This document shows, piece by piece, positions 30,113 to 39,324 of a stretch of 64,000 nucleotides of DNA. A program made the translations under genes and the position numbers. The first letter of the stretch is position 1. Every line of letters starts with the position of its first letter. The notes under the pieces are model-generated. The model saw only the letters and a program-made list of their open reading frames with translations, did no database searches and was not told the origin of the DNA. Source of the stretch: Streptomyces eurythermus (GTDB lineage: Bacteria; Actinomycetota; Actinomycetes; Streptomycetales; Streptomycetaceae); assembly GCF_014649115.1 (NCBI RefSeq), contig NZ_BMSK01000008.1, forward strand, positions 343,002-407,001. Direction: 5' to 3'.

Positions 30113-30854
30113 TCAGGACAGGGCGAGGACGCAGAACTCGTGGCCCTCCGGGTCGGTGAGACACGTCCACGGGACATCGCCCTGACCGAGGTCCAGATCG
30201 GTGGCGCCGAGAGCCCGCAGCCGGGTCACCTCCGCCGCTTCGTCGTCACCGGGGTACGGCAGCAGATCGAGATGGACGCGGTCCGGCACGGTCTTCACGT
30301 CGAGTGTGCGGACGAACACGAGATGGGGTGCTGAGCCCTTGGCGGAGCGCAACACCGCCTGCTCGTCGGTCACTTCGTGCGGGACCCAGTCCATCGCCTC
30401 GCCCCCAGAACCGGGCCATCGCCCGCGGATCCGCGCAGTCGACCACCACCCTGGCGATCGGCCCGGTGTCCCGGTACGTCTCCCGGGGCTCCAGCACACA
30501 GAACTCGTTTCCCTCCGGGTCGGCGAGGACGGTCCACGGCACGGCGCCCTGGCCCACCCGGGCGGGCTTCGCGCCGAGAGCCCGCAGGCGCGCGACCAGC
30601 TCCGTCTGATGGGCCGTCGAGGTGGTGGCGAGGTCGAGGTGCACACGGTTCTTCGTCGCCGTCTTGGGTTCCGGGACGGGAACGACATCGACGCAGACGG
30701 CCACCGGGTGCGGCCAGACGAGGCCGCCGGCGGGTCCCACATAGGTGGTCACGCCGGGGTGGTAGGCGGTCCAGCCGAGCGCCTCCGCCCAGAACCGGCC
30801 GACCGCCGAGCTGTCGAGAGCCTTGATGTTCACCTGAACCGGCCGCAGTGCCAT
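30113..30854 (-). pseudogene. Two-domain VOC (glyoxalase/bleomycin-resistance-like) gene with one-base frameshift
   Basis: The first VOC domain starts at ATG 30854 (MALRPVQVNIKALDSSAVGR) and reads to ADPRAMARFWG. The second domain (AMDWVPHEVTDEQAVL to HEFCVLALS) is in the next frame and ends at 30113. Both contain the VOC pattern NRVHLDLATTS / DRVHLDLLPYP and WTVLADPEGNEFCVL / WTCLTDPEGHEFCVL. Removing one base from the C5 run at 30402-30406 joins them perfectly. The gene is therefore either freshly inactivated or carries a homopolymer sequencing error. Intact homologues are two-domain glyoxalase-like proteins of unknown substrate. Confidence 0.75.
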
Positions 30855-31026
30855 GCCGACGATCCTACGCGCCCGCACCGGTTCCGCGTCCGTTTGTCGG
30901 GACAGAACAATTCCCCGCCTTCGAATCCGTCGGCTGCTGCCCTGATCCGCCTTGTGAACGCTGGCATGATCGTCGTGAGGGCGAGACAGGCGATGTGTGA
31001 CATCCGCACAATTCAAGGAGGCTTGT

Positions 31027-32134
31027 GTGTCCCGGAACGATCGTATGCTGGTGACGGGCGTCGGGGCGATGACGCCGCTGGGAGCCGACGCGCCGTCGTC
31101 GTGGTCGGGGCTGCTGGACGGTAAGTCGGGGGTGCGGTCCCTGGACGAGGAGTGGGCCGCGGACCTGCCCGTGCACGTTGCCGCCGGGCTCACGGTGGAC
31201 CCCGCCTCCCTGCTGCCGAGGACCGAGGCCAGGAAGCTGGACCGCGGTGAGCAGATGGCCCTCCTCAGCGCGCGCGAGGCCTGGCAGGACGCCGGTGCCC
31301 CGCAGACAGAGCCGGAACGGGTCGCCGTCGTCATCGGCACGGGGACCGGCGGTGTCCTCACCACCCTCGGACAGGACGATGTCTTCGAACGCGCCGGGAT
31401 CCAGGACTCCCGTGAGCGCCTGCGCGTCCGGGGCGGAGGCCCTCGCCCTGGGACAGGATCTGATCCGTGGCGGCCGGGCCGACGTGGAGGCATGCCTGCA
31501 CCCCTTCACGCTCGCGGCGTTCGCCCAGATGAAGGACCTGTCGACGCGGTCGGCGGACCCGGAGGCCGTGTCCCGCCCGTTCGATGCCGGGCGGTCCGGG
31601 TTCGTCATGGGCGAGGGCGCGGGCATGATGGTGCTCGAATGCGCCGGCTTCGCCCGGGCCCGTGGAGCACGCGCCTACGGCACCCTGGCCGGCAGCGCCG
31701 TGAGTTCGAGCGCCGACCACATCACGGCATCCGACCCGCGAGGCCAGGCCCTCGCCATGGAACTGGCGCTGCGCGACGCCGGCCTGACCCCGGCGGACAT
31801 CGGGGTCGTACACGCCCACGCCACCTCCACGGAGTCCGGTGACCTGGCGGAGGCCGAGGCGATCGGCCGGGTGATCGGCAGCCATGCCGCGGTCACGGCG
31901 ACCAAGTCGATGACCGGTCACATGCTGGGCACGTCCGGCACCATCGGCGCCATGGCCGCTCTGCTCGCGCTCGAGGACGGCACGCTGCCGGCCACCCGCA
32001 ACCTCGACGTGCTCGACCCGCGCGTGGAACTGGACGTGGTGCGCGGTGAGCCGCGTACCGGTCGGTGGTCCGCCGCGCTCGCCAACGCGTTCGGGTTCGG
32101 CGGCCACAACGTCAGTCTCGTCTTCACCAGGTGA
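31027..32134 (+). pseudogene. Decayed beta-ketoacyl synthase (FabF-like)
   Basis: It starts at GTG 31027 with AAGGAGG upstream. The N-half (MLVTGVGAMTPLGADAPSSW to GGVLTTLGQDDVFERAG) is in frame 1. The C-half begins in frame 2 at TPVSACASGAEALALGQ, keeping the catalytic Cys, the His regions HAHATSTESGD and SMTGHMLGTSG, and the end NAFGFGGHNVSLVF. Around 31395-31410 roughly 30 residues normally present between these halves are missing, with loss of frame. A further short in-frame gap follows GRADV (the usual VVAGGT is absent before EACLHP). No ACP or ketoreductase is adjacent. Two lesions make sequencing error unlikely. Confidence 0.8.
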
Positions 32135-32483
32135 CGAGGGGAACGTGACCGCCACGACGGCGGTGGTGCCCCGGACGGCCGGTTCCTCGCGGCAGCGCTC
32201 GCAGGTCCCGCGGCCGGCGGGCACTTCCGTCCCACCCGCCCGTCGCGCACCGTTGCGGAGCAACACTTCGGCAACGGATCACGCGCCGAGCTCCTGACCG
32301 GCCAGGACGGCGGCACGAGTGGCGGCAACGTCCGTGCAACAGGCGATTGGCGCCGCCCCGATTCCGGGACGTGGACCGCAACACCCCCGGCTTCGTCCAT
32401 CCTGGTCCCACCGTCCGCGACAGGCCGGACGGGGGAGGGCATATCCCGTCGTACGGCGGCGGGTTGCACGAATGGAGCGCGCG
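32135..32483. other. Intergenic region, no gene seen
   Basis: 349 bases follow the decayed ketosynthase and precede the small membrane protein. Frames crossing it lack start signals and motifs. It should hold the promoter of the 32484-33807 pair. Confidence 0.45.
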
Positions 32484-32738
32484 GTGGACCGTCCGCTGCT
32501 GTCACCGAGATCAGCCCTGGTACTTCTGCTCGCCCTGCTCGCCCTGCTCGCCGGAGCGACCGTGAGCGGGTTGACGGCCGTCGCCGGGGAAGGGGCGGCC
32601 CGCGGCCTGCTGGCGGGCCTCGCCGCCGCGGGACTGGCCGTGCCGTTCTTCAACCGCCTCATCGCCGCCGAGGACGGCACCCCCCAGCCCCCGGCCTCCG
32701 CCGGCGCCGGCCCGGCCGAGAGGGACGGAAATGGGTGA
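32484..32738 (+). CDS. Small two-helix membrane protein
   Basis: The 84-residue protein has two hydrophobic segments (RSALVLLLALLALLAGATVS and AARGLLAGLAAAGLAVPFFN) and a Pro/Ala-rich C-terminus. The GTG at 32484 has GGAG 6 bases upstream; an ATG 12 bases earlier is an alternative. Its end overlaps the start of the HTH-receiver gene by 8 bases, so the two are translated together. A role as membrane partner of that regulator is an inference from the coupling alone. Confidence 0.6.
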   Translation: MDRPLLSPRSALVLLLALLALLAGATVSGLTAVAGEGAARGLLAGLAAAGLAVPFFNRLIAAEDGTPQPPASAGAGPAERDGNG

Positions 32739-33807
32739 ACTGCGACCCCTCGGGCAGGACTTGCACGAGGCCTCCCGGGCCTTGGCCGAGGCGCTGCGCG
32801 AGCTGTTCGAGAGCCTCGATGTGTCCGTCCGCCGGTACGCGGCCCGGCGCCGGCTCGATCCGGGCACGGTGTCGCGCTACCTCAACGGCACCCGGTTACC
32901 GCCGTGGCAGGTGATCAACGACCTCTTCACCGACGTCGCCGAGCACCGCGGCACCGCGGTCACCACCGAGGCCATCGAGTTGGTGCGGGGGCTGTACGGA
33001 TCGGCCGTGGACGCCGCCTCGTCACCCAAGCACGCGGTGGAGATCCTGGAACAGCAACTGGCCGACGCCGACCATGTGTCCCGGCGGTCCAGCGTCCGCG
33101 GGGACGTCCTCGGCGACGCGCTGCTGGACCGGACACAGCGCATCGCCGACCTGGAGACCCGCCTCAACCAGCTCGAGGTCGACCGCATCGCCGAGCAGAG
33201 ACGAGCGGACGAGTTCGCCAAGGCGCACCCGGACGTCTACGGCCTCATCCAGGAACGCGACGCGCTCCAGCAGGAAGTCGAGCGGCTCGGCGCGGCCCTG
33301 AAGGAGGCACAGGCGCAGCGCGCCGCGGCGGAGGACCGCTGCGATCTCCTCGAACGCCAGCTGGACGCCGTGGAGCAGACCACGACGGCCGTACTGCCGA
33401 CGGGGCGGCAAGGCATGCCCAAGATCCTCGTCGTGGACGATCAGCCGGACAACCTGCTGGCGATGACCGCCGTACTGGCGACGCTCGAACAGGAACTCGT
33501 CACCGTCTCCTCCGGCCGGGAGGCCCTCAAGGCCCTGCTGGACCACGACGACTTCGCCGTCATCATCATGGACGTGCAGATGCCGGAGATGGACGGCTAC
33601 GAGACCTGCGCCCACATCAAACGCCGCCCGAGGACACGAGACGTGCCCATCATCTTCCTGACGGCGATGGGCACGGGGTCCGAGCACTCCGCCCGTGGAT
33701 ACGCGGCCGGCGCCGTCGACTACATCAGCAAGCCCTTCGACCCGTGGGCCCTGCGCGCCAAGGTCGCCGTGTTCACCTCCATCTACCTGGAGCGGCACGG
33801 CCAGTAG
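32731..33807 (+). CDS. HTH, coiled-coil and C-terminal receiver-domain protein
   Basis: The 358-residue protein has an unusual order. Residues about 20-60 form an XRE-like helix-turn-helix (LDVSVRRYAARRRLDPGTVS, then RYLNGTRLPPWQVINDLF). Residues about 110-225 are a long heptad-rich coiled coil (IADLETRLNQLEVDRIAEQR, ALQQEVERLGAALKEAQAQR). Residues about 230-350 are a complete CheY-like receiver. The receiver has VVDDQPDN acidic residues, the phospho-Asp in VIIMDVQMPEMDGYE, the Thr in IFLTAMGT and the Lys in DYISKPFDP. Most response regulators have the receiver first. No sensor kinase is adjacent; a small membrane protein is translationally coupled upstream. Confidence 0.88.
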   Translation: MGELRPLGQDLHEASRALAEALRELFESLDVSVRRYAARRRLDPGTVSRYLNGTRLPPWQVINDLFTDVAEHRGTAVTTEAIELVRGLYGSAVDAASSPKHAVEILEQQLADADHVSRRSSVRGDVLGDALLDRTQRIADLETRLNQLEVDRIAEQRRADEFAKAHPDVYGLIQERDALQQEVERLGAALKEAQAQRAAAEDRCDLLERQLDAVEQTTTAVLPTGRQGMPKILVVDDQPDNLLAMTAVLATLEQELVTVSSGREALKALLDHDDFAVIIMDVQMPEMDGYETCAHIKRRPRTRDVPIIFLTAMGTGSEHSARGYAAGAVDYISKPFDPWALRAKVAVFTSIYLERHGQ

Positions 33808-34016
33808 ACGGCTTGCCGACGGGGCGGCGGTCACTCACCCGGATGAAGGGGAGGAGGATTTCGGACTTGGCGAGGGGACGGGCGTACACGTGCGGCGTGG
33901 AGCCCCTAGGGTGAACGCGCCGACGGGTTCCCCGGAGGCGTTGTCGATCGGGACACCGGCCGGGGCCTGACGCGCTGACGCGGCCGGATCCGCGCAGCCT
34001 GCTTCAGGGGGTCGAG

Positions 34017-35336
34017 GTGCGACGAGCCATCGTGATGGGCGGGAGTTTCGCCGGGCTGCTCGCGGCTCGCGTGCTGGCCGACCACGCGGAGGAAGTGGTC
34101 GTGGTCGACCCCGACGGCGCGGACGGCTCCGGGCAAGGGGCGCCGCACAGAAGGCAGTTGCACGCGCTGTTGTCGATGGGCCACGCGCAGCTCGACCGCT
34201 GGCTGCCCGGCATCACCGAGGAACTCGTGGCCGGCGGCGCCCAGGTGGGAAGAGGCCCGCAAGTGCAGTACTACGTCGACGGAGCACTGAAGGCCTGCCT
34301 GCCGGACAACACGCTGCTGGGCGCCACCAGGCCGTTCCTCGAGGAGCAGGTGCGCCGGCGCGTTCTGGCCCTGCCCCAGGTCACCGTGGTGACCGCGCAG
34401 GTCCGAGACCTGATCTTCGACGGCGCACGTGTCCGCGGCGTCCGTGTGCTGCACCGGGACAGCGCGCGGCCCGGCGACCTCGCCGACCTGAGCGGTGACC
34501 TGGTCGTCGACGCCATGGGCCGCTCCAGCCGACTGGGTACCTGGCTGGCCGGGCACGGGTGGGACAGCCCGCCCATGGAGCGGATGAAGGTGGATCTCGG
34601 CTACGCCACCGCCACGTTCGACCGCGGGGACGAACTTCCCGGCACCGTGGTCGCCCACGCGACGCCGGGTCCCGCCAACGGCTACGAGCAGCGCCTCAGC
34701 GAACCCGGCGCCCTCGTGGCGGTCGAGGGAAACCGGTGGTCCGTGGTGCTGGTCGGATACGGCGACTACCGGCCCGGACGGGACCCGGAGACATTCCTGC
34801 GACGCATGCGCCGGTGTGTCGCCCCGCTGCGCGAAGTGGCCGACCGCTGCCGGTGGGACGGAGACATCGAGACGTTCCACTTCCCCGAGAGCCGACGGCG
34901 CGACTTCACCCGCCTCGGGCGTTTCCCCGGGGGCCTCGTAGCCGTCGGCGACGCCGTCGCCTCCGTCAACCCCGTCTACGGCCAAGGGCTCACCCTCGCC
35001 ACGCTCGCCGCCTCGTCACTGTCGGCGCACCTGCGCTCGGGGGCCTCTCCGCAGGCACCGGCCTGGGACTATTTCCGGCGGCTCGGCGTCGTCGTGGACG
35101 CCGCATGGAAGGTCTCCGCGGTCGCCGACCTCGCCCAGCCGCACGTGACGGGCCCGTACCCGCCGGGCTACCGGCTGCTCCGATGGGTCGGGGACAAGGT
35201 CGTGGAGGCATCCGTGATCGACCGAGCCGTCAACGAGGAGTTCATGGCCGTGGTGAACATGCGCAAGCACCCGCGCGCTCTCACGAGCCCTCGCCTTCTC
35301 CTCCGGACGGCGCGGGTCCTGACCGGGATCCACTGA
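34017..35336 (+). CDS. FAD-dependent monooxygenase/oxidoreductase
   Basis: The 439-residue flavoprotein has an N-terminal dinucleotide fold (AIVMGGSFAGLLAARVLADH) and the GD motif in GGLVAVGDAVASVNPVYGQG. The mid-region is VDAMGRSSRLGTWLAG. The pattern is that of FAD-binding aromatic-hydroxylase-like or geranylgeranyl-reductase-like enzymes. The GTG start at 34017 lies after a weak GGGGGTCGAG site. It stands alone, so no substrate can be suggested. Confidence 0.82.
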   Translation: MRRAIVMGGSFAGLLAARVLADHAEEVVVVDPDGADGSGQGAPHRRQLHALLSMGHAQLDRWLPGITEELVAGGAQVGRGPQVQYYVDGALKACLPDNTLLGATRPFLEEQVRRRVLALPQVTVVTAQVRDLIFDGARVRGVRVLHRDSARPGDLADLSGDLVVDAMGRSSRLGTWLAGHGWDSPPMERMKVDLGYATATFDRGDELPGTVVAHATPGPANGYEQRLSEPGALVAVEGNRWSVVLVGYGDYRPGRDPETFLRRMRRCVAPLREVADRCRWDGDIETFHFPESRRRDFTRLGRFPGGLVAVGDAVASVNPVYGQGLTLATLAASSLSAHLRSGASPQAPAWDYFRRLGVVVDAAWKVSAVADLAQPHVTGPYPPGYRLLRWVGDKVVEASVIDRAVNEEFMAVVNMRKHPRALTSPRLLLRTARVLTGIH

Positions 35337-35416
35337 TCGTTCCGGCGTGAGGGCGCCGGCCTCCCGCGGGACCCGCTCGAACCCGCCGGCGGGCGAGCCC
35401 GTCCGCTCCCGGCCCG

Positions 35417-35444
35417 GTCCGCGAGGCTGTCAGTCTTCGCGGAC
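35417..35444. terminator. Hairpin between convergent genes
   Basis: GTCCGCGA (35417-35424) pairs with TCGCGGAC (35437-35444) around a 12-base loop, between the ends of the flavoprotein gene and the leftward kinase gene. The stem is short, so the call is moderate. Confidence 0.5.
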
Positions 35445-35479
35445 GGGGCGCAGTGTCAACTTCTTCGGCACCTGGCCGG

Positions 35480-36283
35480 TCAGTTCAGCAGGGCGGCCGT
35501 GAACGTCTCGCGGTGGTCCACCAGCCATGCCTGCACGCGGTCCCAGCGTTCCCATCCGCCACGCTCGGCCAGCGCCTGGAGATAGAGGGGGTCACCGTCG
35601 GCCACACGGCGGGCGACGAAGGCCCGGCAGACCTCCGTGGCCTGCTCGACGACCCCGGGCAACTCGGCGCGGTCCCCGGCCGGGAGCCCGTAGCCGTCGG
35701 CGAGGATCCGCAGCCGTGCGGGCGCCTCCAGCCCGGCGGGGTAGAGGGCGGCGGCCGCGGATCCTGGGTCGAGCATGGGCACCCAATAGCGGGCGGTCAT
35801 GGCGATGTCCCACAGGGGACGGCCGGGGGCAGCGAAGTCGAAATCGATCAGGGCGGCGGCACGGCCGTCACGGAAGACGACGTTGTCCGGGCACACATCG
35901 TTGTGGCACAGCGTCGTTCCCCCCTCCGGGTCGGCCAGGTCCCGGGGCCACTCGGCACGGGTGTCGACCGCGACGGCCGCGCCGGCGTCATGCAGGCGCC
36001 GCAGCAGGCTCCCCACCGAAGCGAGGGCGGAACCCGTCATCGCCCAGCCGGGGAACGGCGGCAGAGGCACGTCCCCCGGGACGAACGTCAGCTGCTCGCG
36101 GCCGTCCGCGGTGAGACCGACGGGACTCGGCGCCGCGTCGAAGCCGTGCTCCTTCAGCGCCAGAAGATGGGCATGCAGGGCGCGCGCGTTGCGCGGTGCC
36201 GGGCGCTCGACCAGCGCACCGCGGCGGAAGACCGCCCCCGCGTTCATCATCCCGCCGACCAGCGCCTCGCCCTCAGCCGTCAT
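35480..36283 (-). CDS. Aminoglycoside-phosphotransferase-family kinase
   Basis: The 267-residue APH-fold small-molecule kinase has a catalytic loop LCHNDVCPDNVVFRDGRAAA (catalytic Asp and Asn) and a metal Asp in LIDFDFAAPGRPLWDIA. The typical C-terminal helical domain follows. Family members phosphorylate aminoglycosides, macrolides, choline or homoserine; nothing here decides among them. The ATG at 36283 is chosen, with a GTG 9 bases earlier possible. It is a single gene read leftward. Confidence 0.85.
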   Translation of the reverse strand: MTAEGEALVGGMMNAGAVFRRGALVERPAPRNARALHAHLLALKEHGFDAAPSPVGLTADGREQLTFVPGDVPLPPFPGWAMTGSALASVGSLLRRLHDAGAAVAVDTRAEWPRDLADPEGGTTLCHNDVCPDNVVFRDGRAAALIDFDFAAPGRPLWDIAMTARYWVPMLDPGSAAAALYPAGLEAPARLRILADGYGLPAGDRAELPGVVEQATEVCRAFVARRVADGDPLYLQALAERGGWERWDRVQAWLVDHRETFTAALLN

Positions 36284-36488
36284 GACGCTCACGCTACCGC
36301 CGGATCGCCCCCGCGCGGACACGTCCGGTGGACGGCTGTTGCCCGAAGCCGTCGGCCACTTGTCCGAACAGGCGCTTGCCTTGTCGGGACGGGGCGGGTT
36401 TCCTCGGGGGGAATCAGGCCATGCGGCGGTCGTGCGCCTTTCCGGCGTACCCGGGATCCGTGCAGGCGTTGTACTCGGGGGAGGGCCC

Positions 36489-36635
36489 ATGAGGGAGAAG
36501 CTGCTTCTGATCGTCACCACAGTCGTGTTCGTAGCGGGCCTCGCGATGGGTGGCGTCACCGTGGGCGCGGCCGGAGCCGACGCCCGCTCGGGCGGGCAGG
36601 CCGTGACGGCCTCCGATACGCAGCACTGCTGCTGA
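36489..36635 (+). CDS. Small secreted or membrane peptide ending in Cys-Cys
   Basis: The 48-residue peptide has one hydrophobic segment (LLLIVTTVVFVAGLAMGGV) after a basic MREK start and a short polar tail ending DTQHCC. A GGGGGAGGG run lies just before the ATG. The hydrophobic stretch could be a signal peptide cleaved after GAAGADA, leaving a tiny Cys-Cys-ending peptide, or an anchor with the tail outside. I recognise no family. It is probably real because of the start context and signal-like composition. Confidence 0.5.
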   Translation: MREKLLLIVTTVVFVAGLAMGGVTVGAAGADARSGGQAVTASDTQHCC

Positions 36636-36699
36636 GGCGCCGCTCATCCGGGAACCGCCATCGGGCAAGGCCGGTCGGCGCCGGCCCCGTGGCCGTGTG

Positions 36700-37227
36700 T
36701 CAGTCGAAGAGGGAGACGACTCCGATCACCCAGATCGCGAGGAACGCGAGGACCACCACCAGGCAGCCGGCGCCCAGCAGCACATCGCCCACCGACCACG
36801 GCTGGTGGGGCTCCGCGGACTCCTCCTCCAGACCGTCCCGGTAGGAATCCGGGTCGTCCCAGTCGACGGTACGCCCCAACTCCTCGGCGCACGCGGTCCG
36901 CACCGCCACCAGCTGACGCTCCGCGAAGACGCTGGAGGCCAGCGCCTCGGGGCCGCGCCAGGCGAGGGCCTTCATCCGCCACGCCGGAGACCCGTACCGC
37001 GCCTCGAAGGCGGCGGTCTCCTCGGCATCCCGGTCCTCCTCCAGGTACATCCAGCGTCCGGCCTCGGCCGCGTCGCCGTAGAGCCGGTACACCTCGGCCA
37101 GACGCCGGCGGAGCGTCAGGTCGTACGGGAAGGACGACACGAGACCGCGCAGACGCTGGCGCGCGAGGGGAACCCGGCCGGCGGCCAGGTCCGCGTCGAC
37201 TCGGGCAAGGGTCTCACTCAGGGGCAT
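36700..37227 (-). CDS. DUF6584-family protein with C-terminal membrane segment
   Basis: This protein of about 175 residues has a TPR-like helical N-terminal domain (SETLARVDADLAAGRVPLAR, RRRLAEVYRLYGDAAEAGRW) and one C-terminal transmembrane helix (LLGAGCLVVVLAFLAIWVIG). This fits the conserved Streptomyces DUF6584 family of unknown function. The ATG at 37227 gives the usual family start (MPLSETLARV); a GTG at 37245 would add six residues. It is probably tail-anchored in the membrane with the helical domain inside. Confidence 0.75.
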   Translation of the reverse strand: MPLSETLARVDADLAAGRVPLARQRLRGLVSSFPYDLTLRRRLAEVYRLYGDAAEAGRWMYLEEDRDAEETAAFEARYGSPAWRMKALAWRGPEALASSVFAERQLVAVRTACAEELGRTVDWDDPDSYRDGLEEESAEPHQPWSVGDVLLGAGCLVVVLAFLAIWVIGVVSLFD

Positions 37228-37445
37228 GAACGTATGATCGGCCACCGCACCGAGTCACGGCGACCCGGTTTCGCGCACAGCACCCGCTCACTCCCGACGG
37301 GCATCGGCCGAACCCCGGCGGGACCGGTCAACGACACGTACCGCACGGCCTCTTGGCCCCTCCCCGCCGCACTTGTGACAGCCTTGTGACCGCGACTGTG
37401 ACCTCTGCGACACACGCGGGGTGCGCACCCTGATGGGATGGCCGG

Positions 37446-38447
37446 ATGCGCAGACCCGCTGACCTCCGCCGCCCTTCCGCCGCGCCCCTTCCCCTGCTGT
37501 CGGCCCTGGCCGCGACCGCCGTGCTGCTCACGGCGTGCGGGACGGAGCGCGCGGGGCCCGGGAGCACCGACGCCGGCGCGTCGGCGTCCCGGGAGGTCAC
37601 GCGGATTGATGATCCGGGCAAGGACGGTGTACGGATCACCTCGCTGACCCTGTCGTCGGCCTCCCCCACGCCCACCCGCAGCGGCTACCTCGTCTCCGCC
37701 GACAAGCTCCCCACGGACTCGGACTCGGGGATCTCCGCGACGTACGAGGTCACCAACGACGGCACCGAGGCCTGGACCTACTCGGTCGACTTCACCTTCG
37801 TCAGCGCCGACGGCGGAGCCATGGCCAACCAGACCGAGACCGTCCGCGACGTCGGCCCGGGACAGACCGTACGCGGTACGGTCCGGGCCGGACACCTGCC
37901 GCCGTCCATGCCGCGGGTGACGGGCGCCAAGGTGTCCCGAGTGACCAAGGTCCCCGCGGGCGAGGCGCCGGCCGCACCGGGCACGTGTCCCGCTTCCGGG
38001 ATCCGGATCAGCGCCGACCAGGGCGATGCGGCCATGGGGCTGCGCGTCGTGGGCCTGCACCTCGACAACTGCGGCAAGCGCGCCTACACCGTGGAGGGTT
38101 ACCCGCTGCTGGAACTCCTGGACGACGCGTTCCGGCCCGTCGACGGCGTCCGGATCCTCCACGGCAGCGGTGAGATCACCACCGGCGCCGGGCCCGACGA
38201 ACGGCCCCGGCCCGTCCGGCTGGAACCCGGCGAGTCGGCGACCGCCGGCCTGGTCTGGCGCAACACCACCGAGTTCGGCACGCCGGTGGACGTGCCCCAT
38301 GTGCGGGTCCGGGCGCAGGCGGGCGCCGAGCCGGTGATGGTGACCCCGCACCTCGACCTCGGAACCACCGGAAAGCTCGGAGTCAGACCGTGGAAGAAGG
38401 CGGAACCCCGGGAACCGCTCGCCGGAAGGCAGACGGATAGTCCTTGA
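37446..38447 (+). CDS. DUF4232-type secreted lipoprotein
   Basis: The 333-residue lipoprotein has a signal peptide ending in the lipobox VLLTACG (Cys near residue 31). The mature region has a first beta-rich domain (VRITSLTLSSASPTP to SMPRVTGAKVSRV). The second, DUF4232-like domain runs MGLRVVGLHLDNCGKRAYTV, EGYPLLELLDD, GLVWRNTTEF. Its function is unknown; such proteins sit on the outer face of the membrane. Its last 65 bases overlap the 3' end of the convergent OleD-like gene, so there is no room for a terminator between them. Confidence 0.82.
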   Translation: MRRPADLRRPSAAPLPLLSALAATAVLLTACGTERAGPGSTDAGASASREVTRIDDPGKDGVRITSLTLSSASPTPTRSGYLVSADKLPTDSDSGISATYEVTNDGTEAWTYSVDFTFVSADGGAMANQTETVRDVGPGQTVRGTVRAGHLPPSMPRVTGAKVSRVTKVPAGEAPAAPGTCPASGIRISADQGDAAMGLRVVGLHLDNCGKRAYTVEGYPLLELLDDAFRPVDGVRILHGSGEITTGAGPDERPRPVRLEPGESATAGLVWRNTTEFGTPVDVPHVRVRAQAGAEPVMVTPHLDLGTTGKLGVRPWKKAEPREPLAGRQTDSP

Positions 38448-39324
38448 GCGAGCGACCGGCTGTCCACCCTTGGGACTCTGCCTTGGAGACGTCCAGGACG
38501 ACGGAGTGCGCGAGTTGGTCGACGGCGTACCGGGTGAGCGGTGGCTCCGCGTGCGGCCGTAGCCGGGCCAGAGCCTGGACGGCGCCCGCCGCGGTCCGGG
38601 CCGCCGCCAGGGGGATGTGGCCGATGCGCGCCCGTACGCCGTGGGCGCGCAAGACCGTCCGGATCGCCTCGTCCCGGTCGTACGGCGCCGGGTCGGCGAT
38701 GTTGTACGCCCCCGGCGGCCAGCCGGCGGCCGTCAGGCAGGCGTCGGCGAGGTTCTCGACCGCGGTCAGGCTGAGGCGGACACTGGGCCCCGGCAGCAGG
38801 AGCAGCCCGCGGCGGACACGGGACAGCAGCCGGGGCACCAGGTGCGGGTCCCCCGGGCCGTAGACGGCGCGGGGCCGCAGCACCACGGCGCCCGCGGCGA
38901 GCGCCAGCGCCTCCCCGGCGGCCTTGGTGCGCCCGTAGGCGTTCAGGTGGCCGCCCACCGGATGGTCCTCGGCGACGCGGGAACGCCCGGGGCCGGGCGC
39001 GTAGACGCTGGCGCTGCTCACCCACACCACCGGCCGGCCTCCGGCGGCCTGGAGCAGCCGCGCCGTGCCGTCGACGTTCACGGCGTGCATGGCGGCCTCG
39101 GCCGGGGAGCCGGGCACCGGGTCGCCGACGGCCGCCGCGCAGTGCACGACGAGGTCGGCACCGGACAGATCCGGGACCTCACGCGCGGCGTCCCAGGGGA
39201 TGTGCCGGCCGACCGGGCCGGGGCGCCGCCCGAGACACAGGACGTCGGCGCCGCGCGCGGCGGCCGTCGTGGCGACGTACGAGCCGCAGAAGCCGCTCGC
39301 CCCGGTGACGGCGATCGTGGTCAT
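38383..39324 (-). CDS. OleD-like NAD(P)-dependent reductase (extended SDR)
   Basis: The 313-residue extended short-chain dehydrogenase/epimerase has TIAVTGASGFCGSYVATTAA (nucleotide binding), VWVSSASVYAPGP (active Ser region), the Tyr/Lys pair in NAYGRTKAAGEAL, and VLRPRAVYGPGD. The 3beta-HSD-like pattern and the operon context suggest OleD, which reduces the 2-alkyl-3-ketoacid made by OleA. It is the last gene of a five-gene leftward operon and overlaps the P450 gene by 4 bases. A sugar-nucleotide epimerase role is the alternative. Confidence 0.78.
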   Translation of the reverse strand: MTTIAVTGASGFCGSYVATTAAARGADVLCLGRRPGPVGRHIPWDAAREVPDLSGADLVVHCAAAVGDPVPGSPAEAAMHAVNVDGTARLLQAAGGRPVVWVSSASVYAPGPGRSRVAEDHPVGGHLNAYGRTKAAGEALALAAGAVVLRPRAVYGPGDPHLVPRLLSRVRRGLLLLPGPSVRLSLTAVENLADACLTAAGWPPGAYNIADPAPYDRDEAIRTVLRAHGVRARIGHIPLAAARTAAGAVQALARLRPHAEPPLTRYAVDQLAHSVVLDVSKAESQGWTAGRSLKDYPSAFRRAVPGVPPSSTV

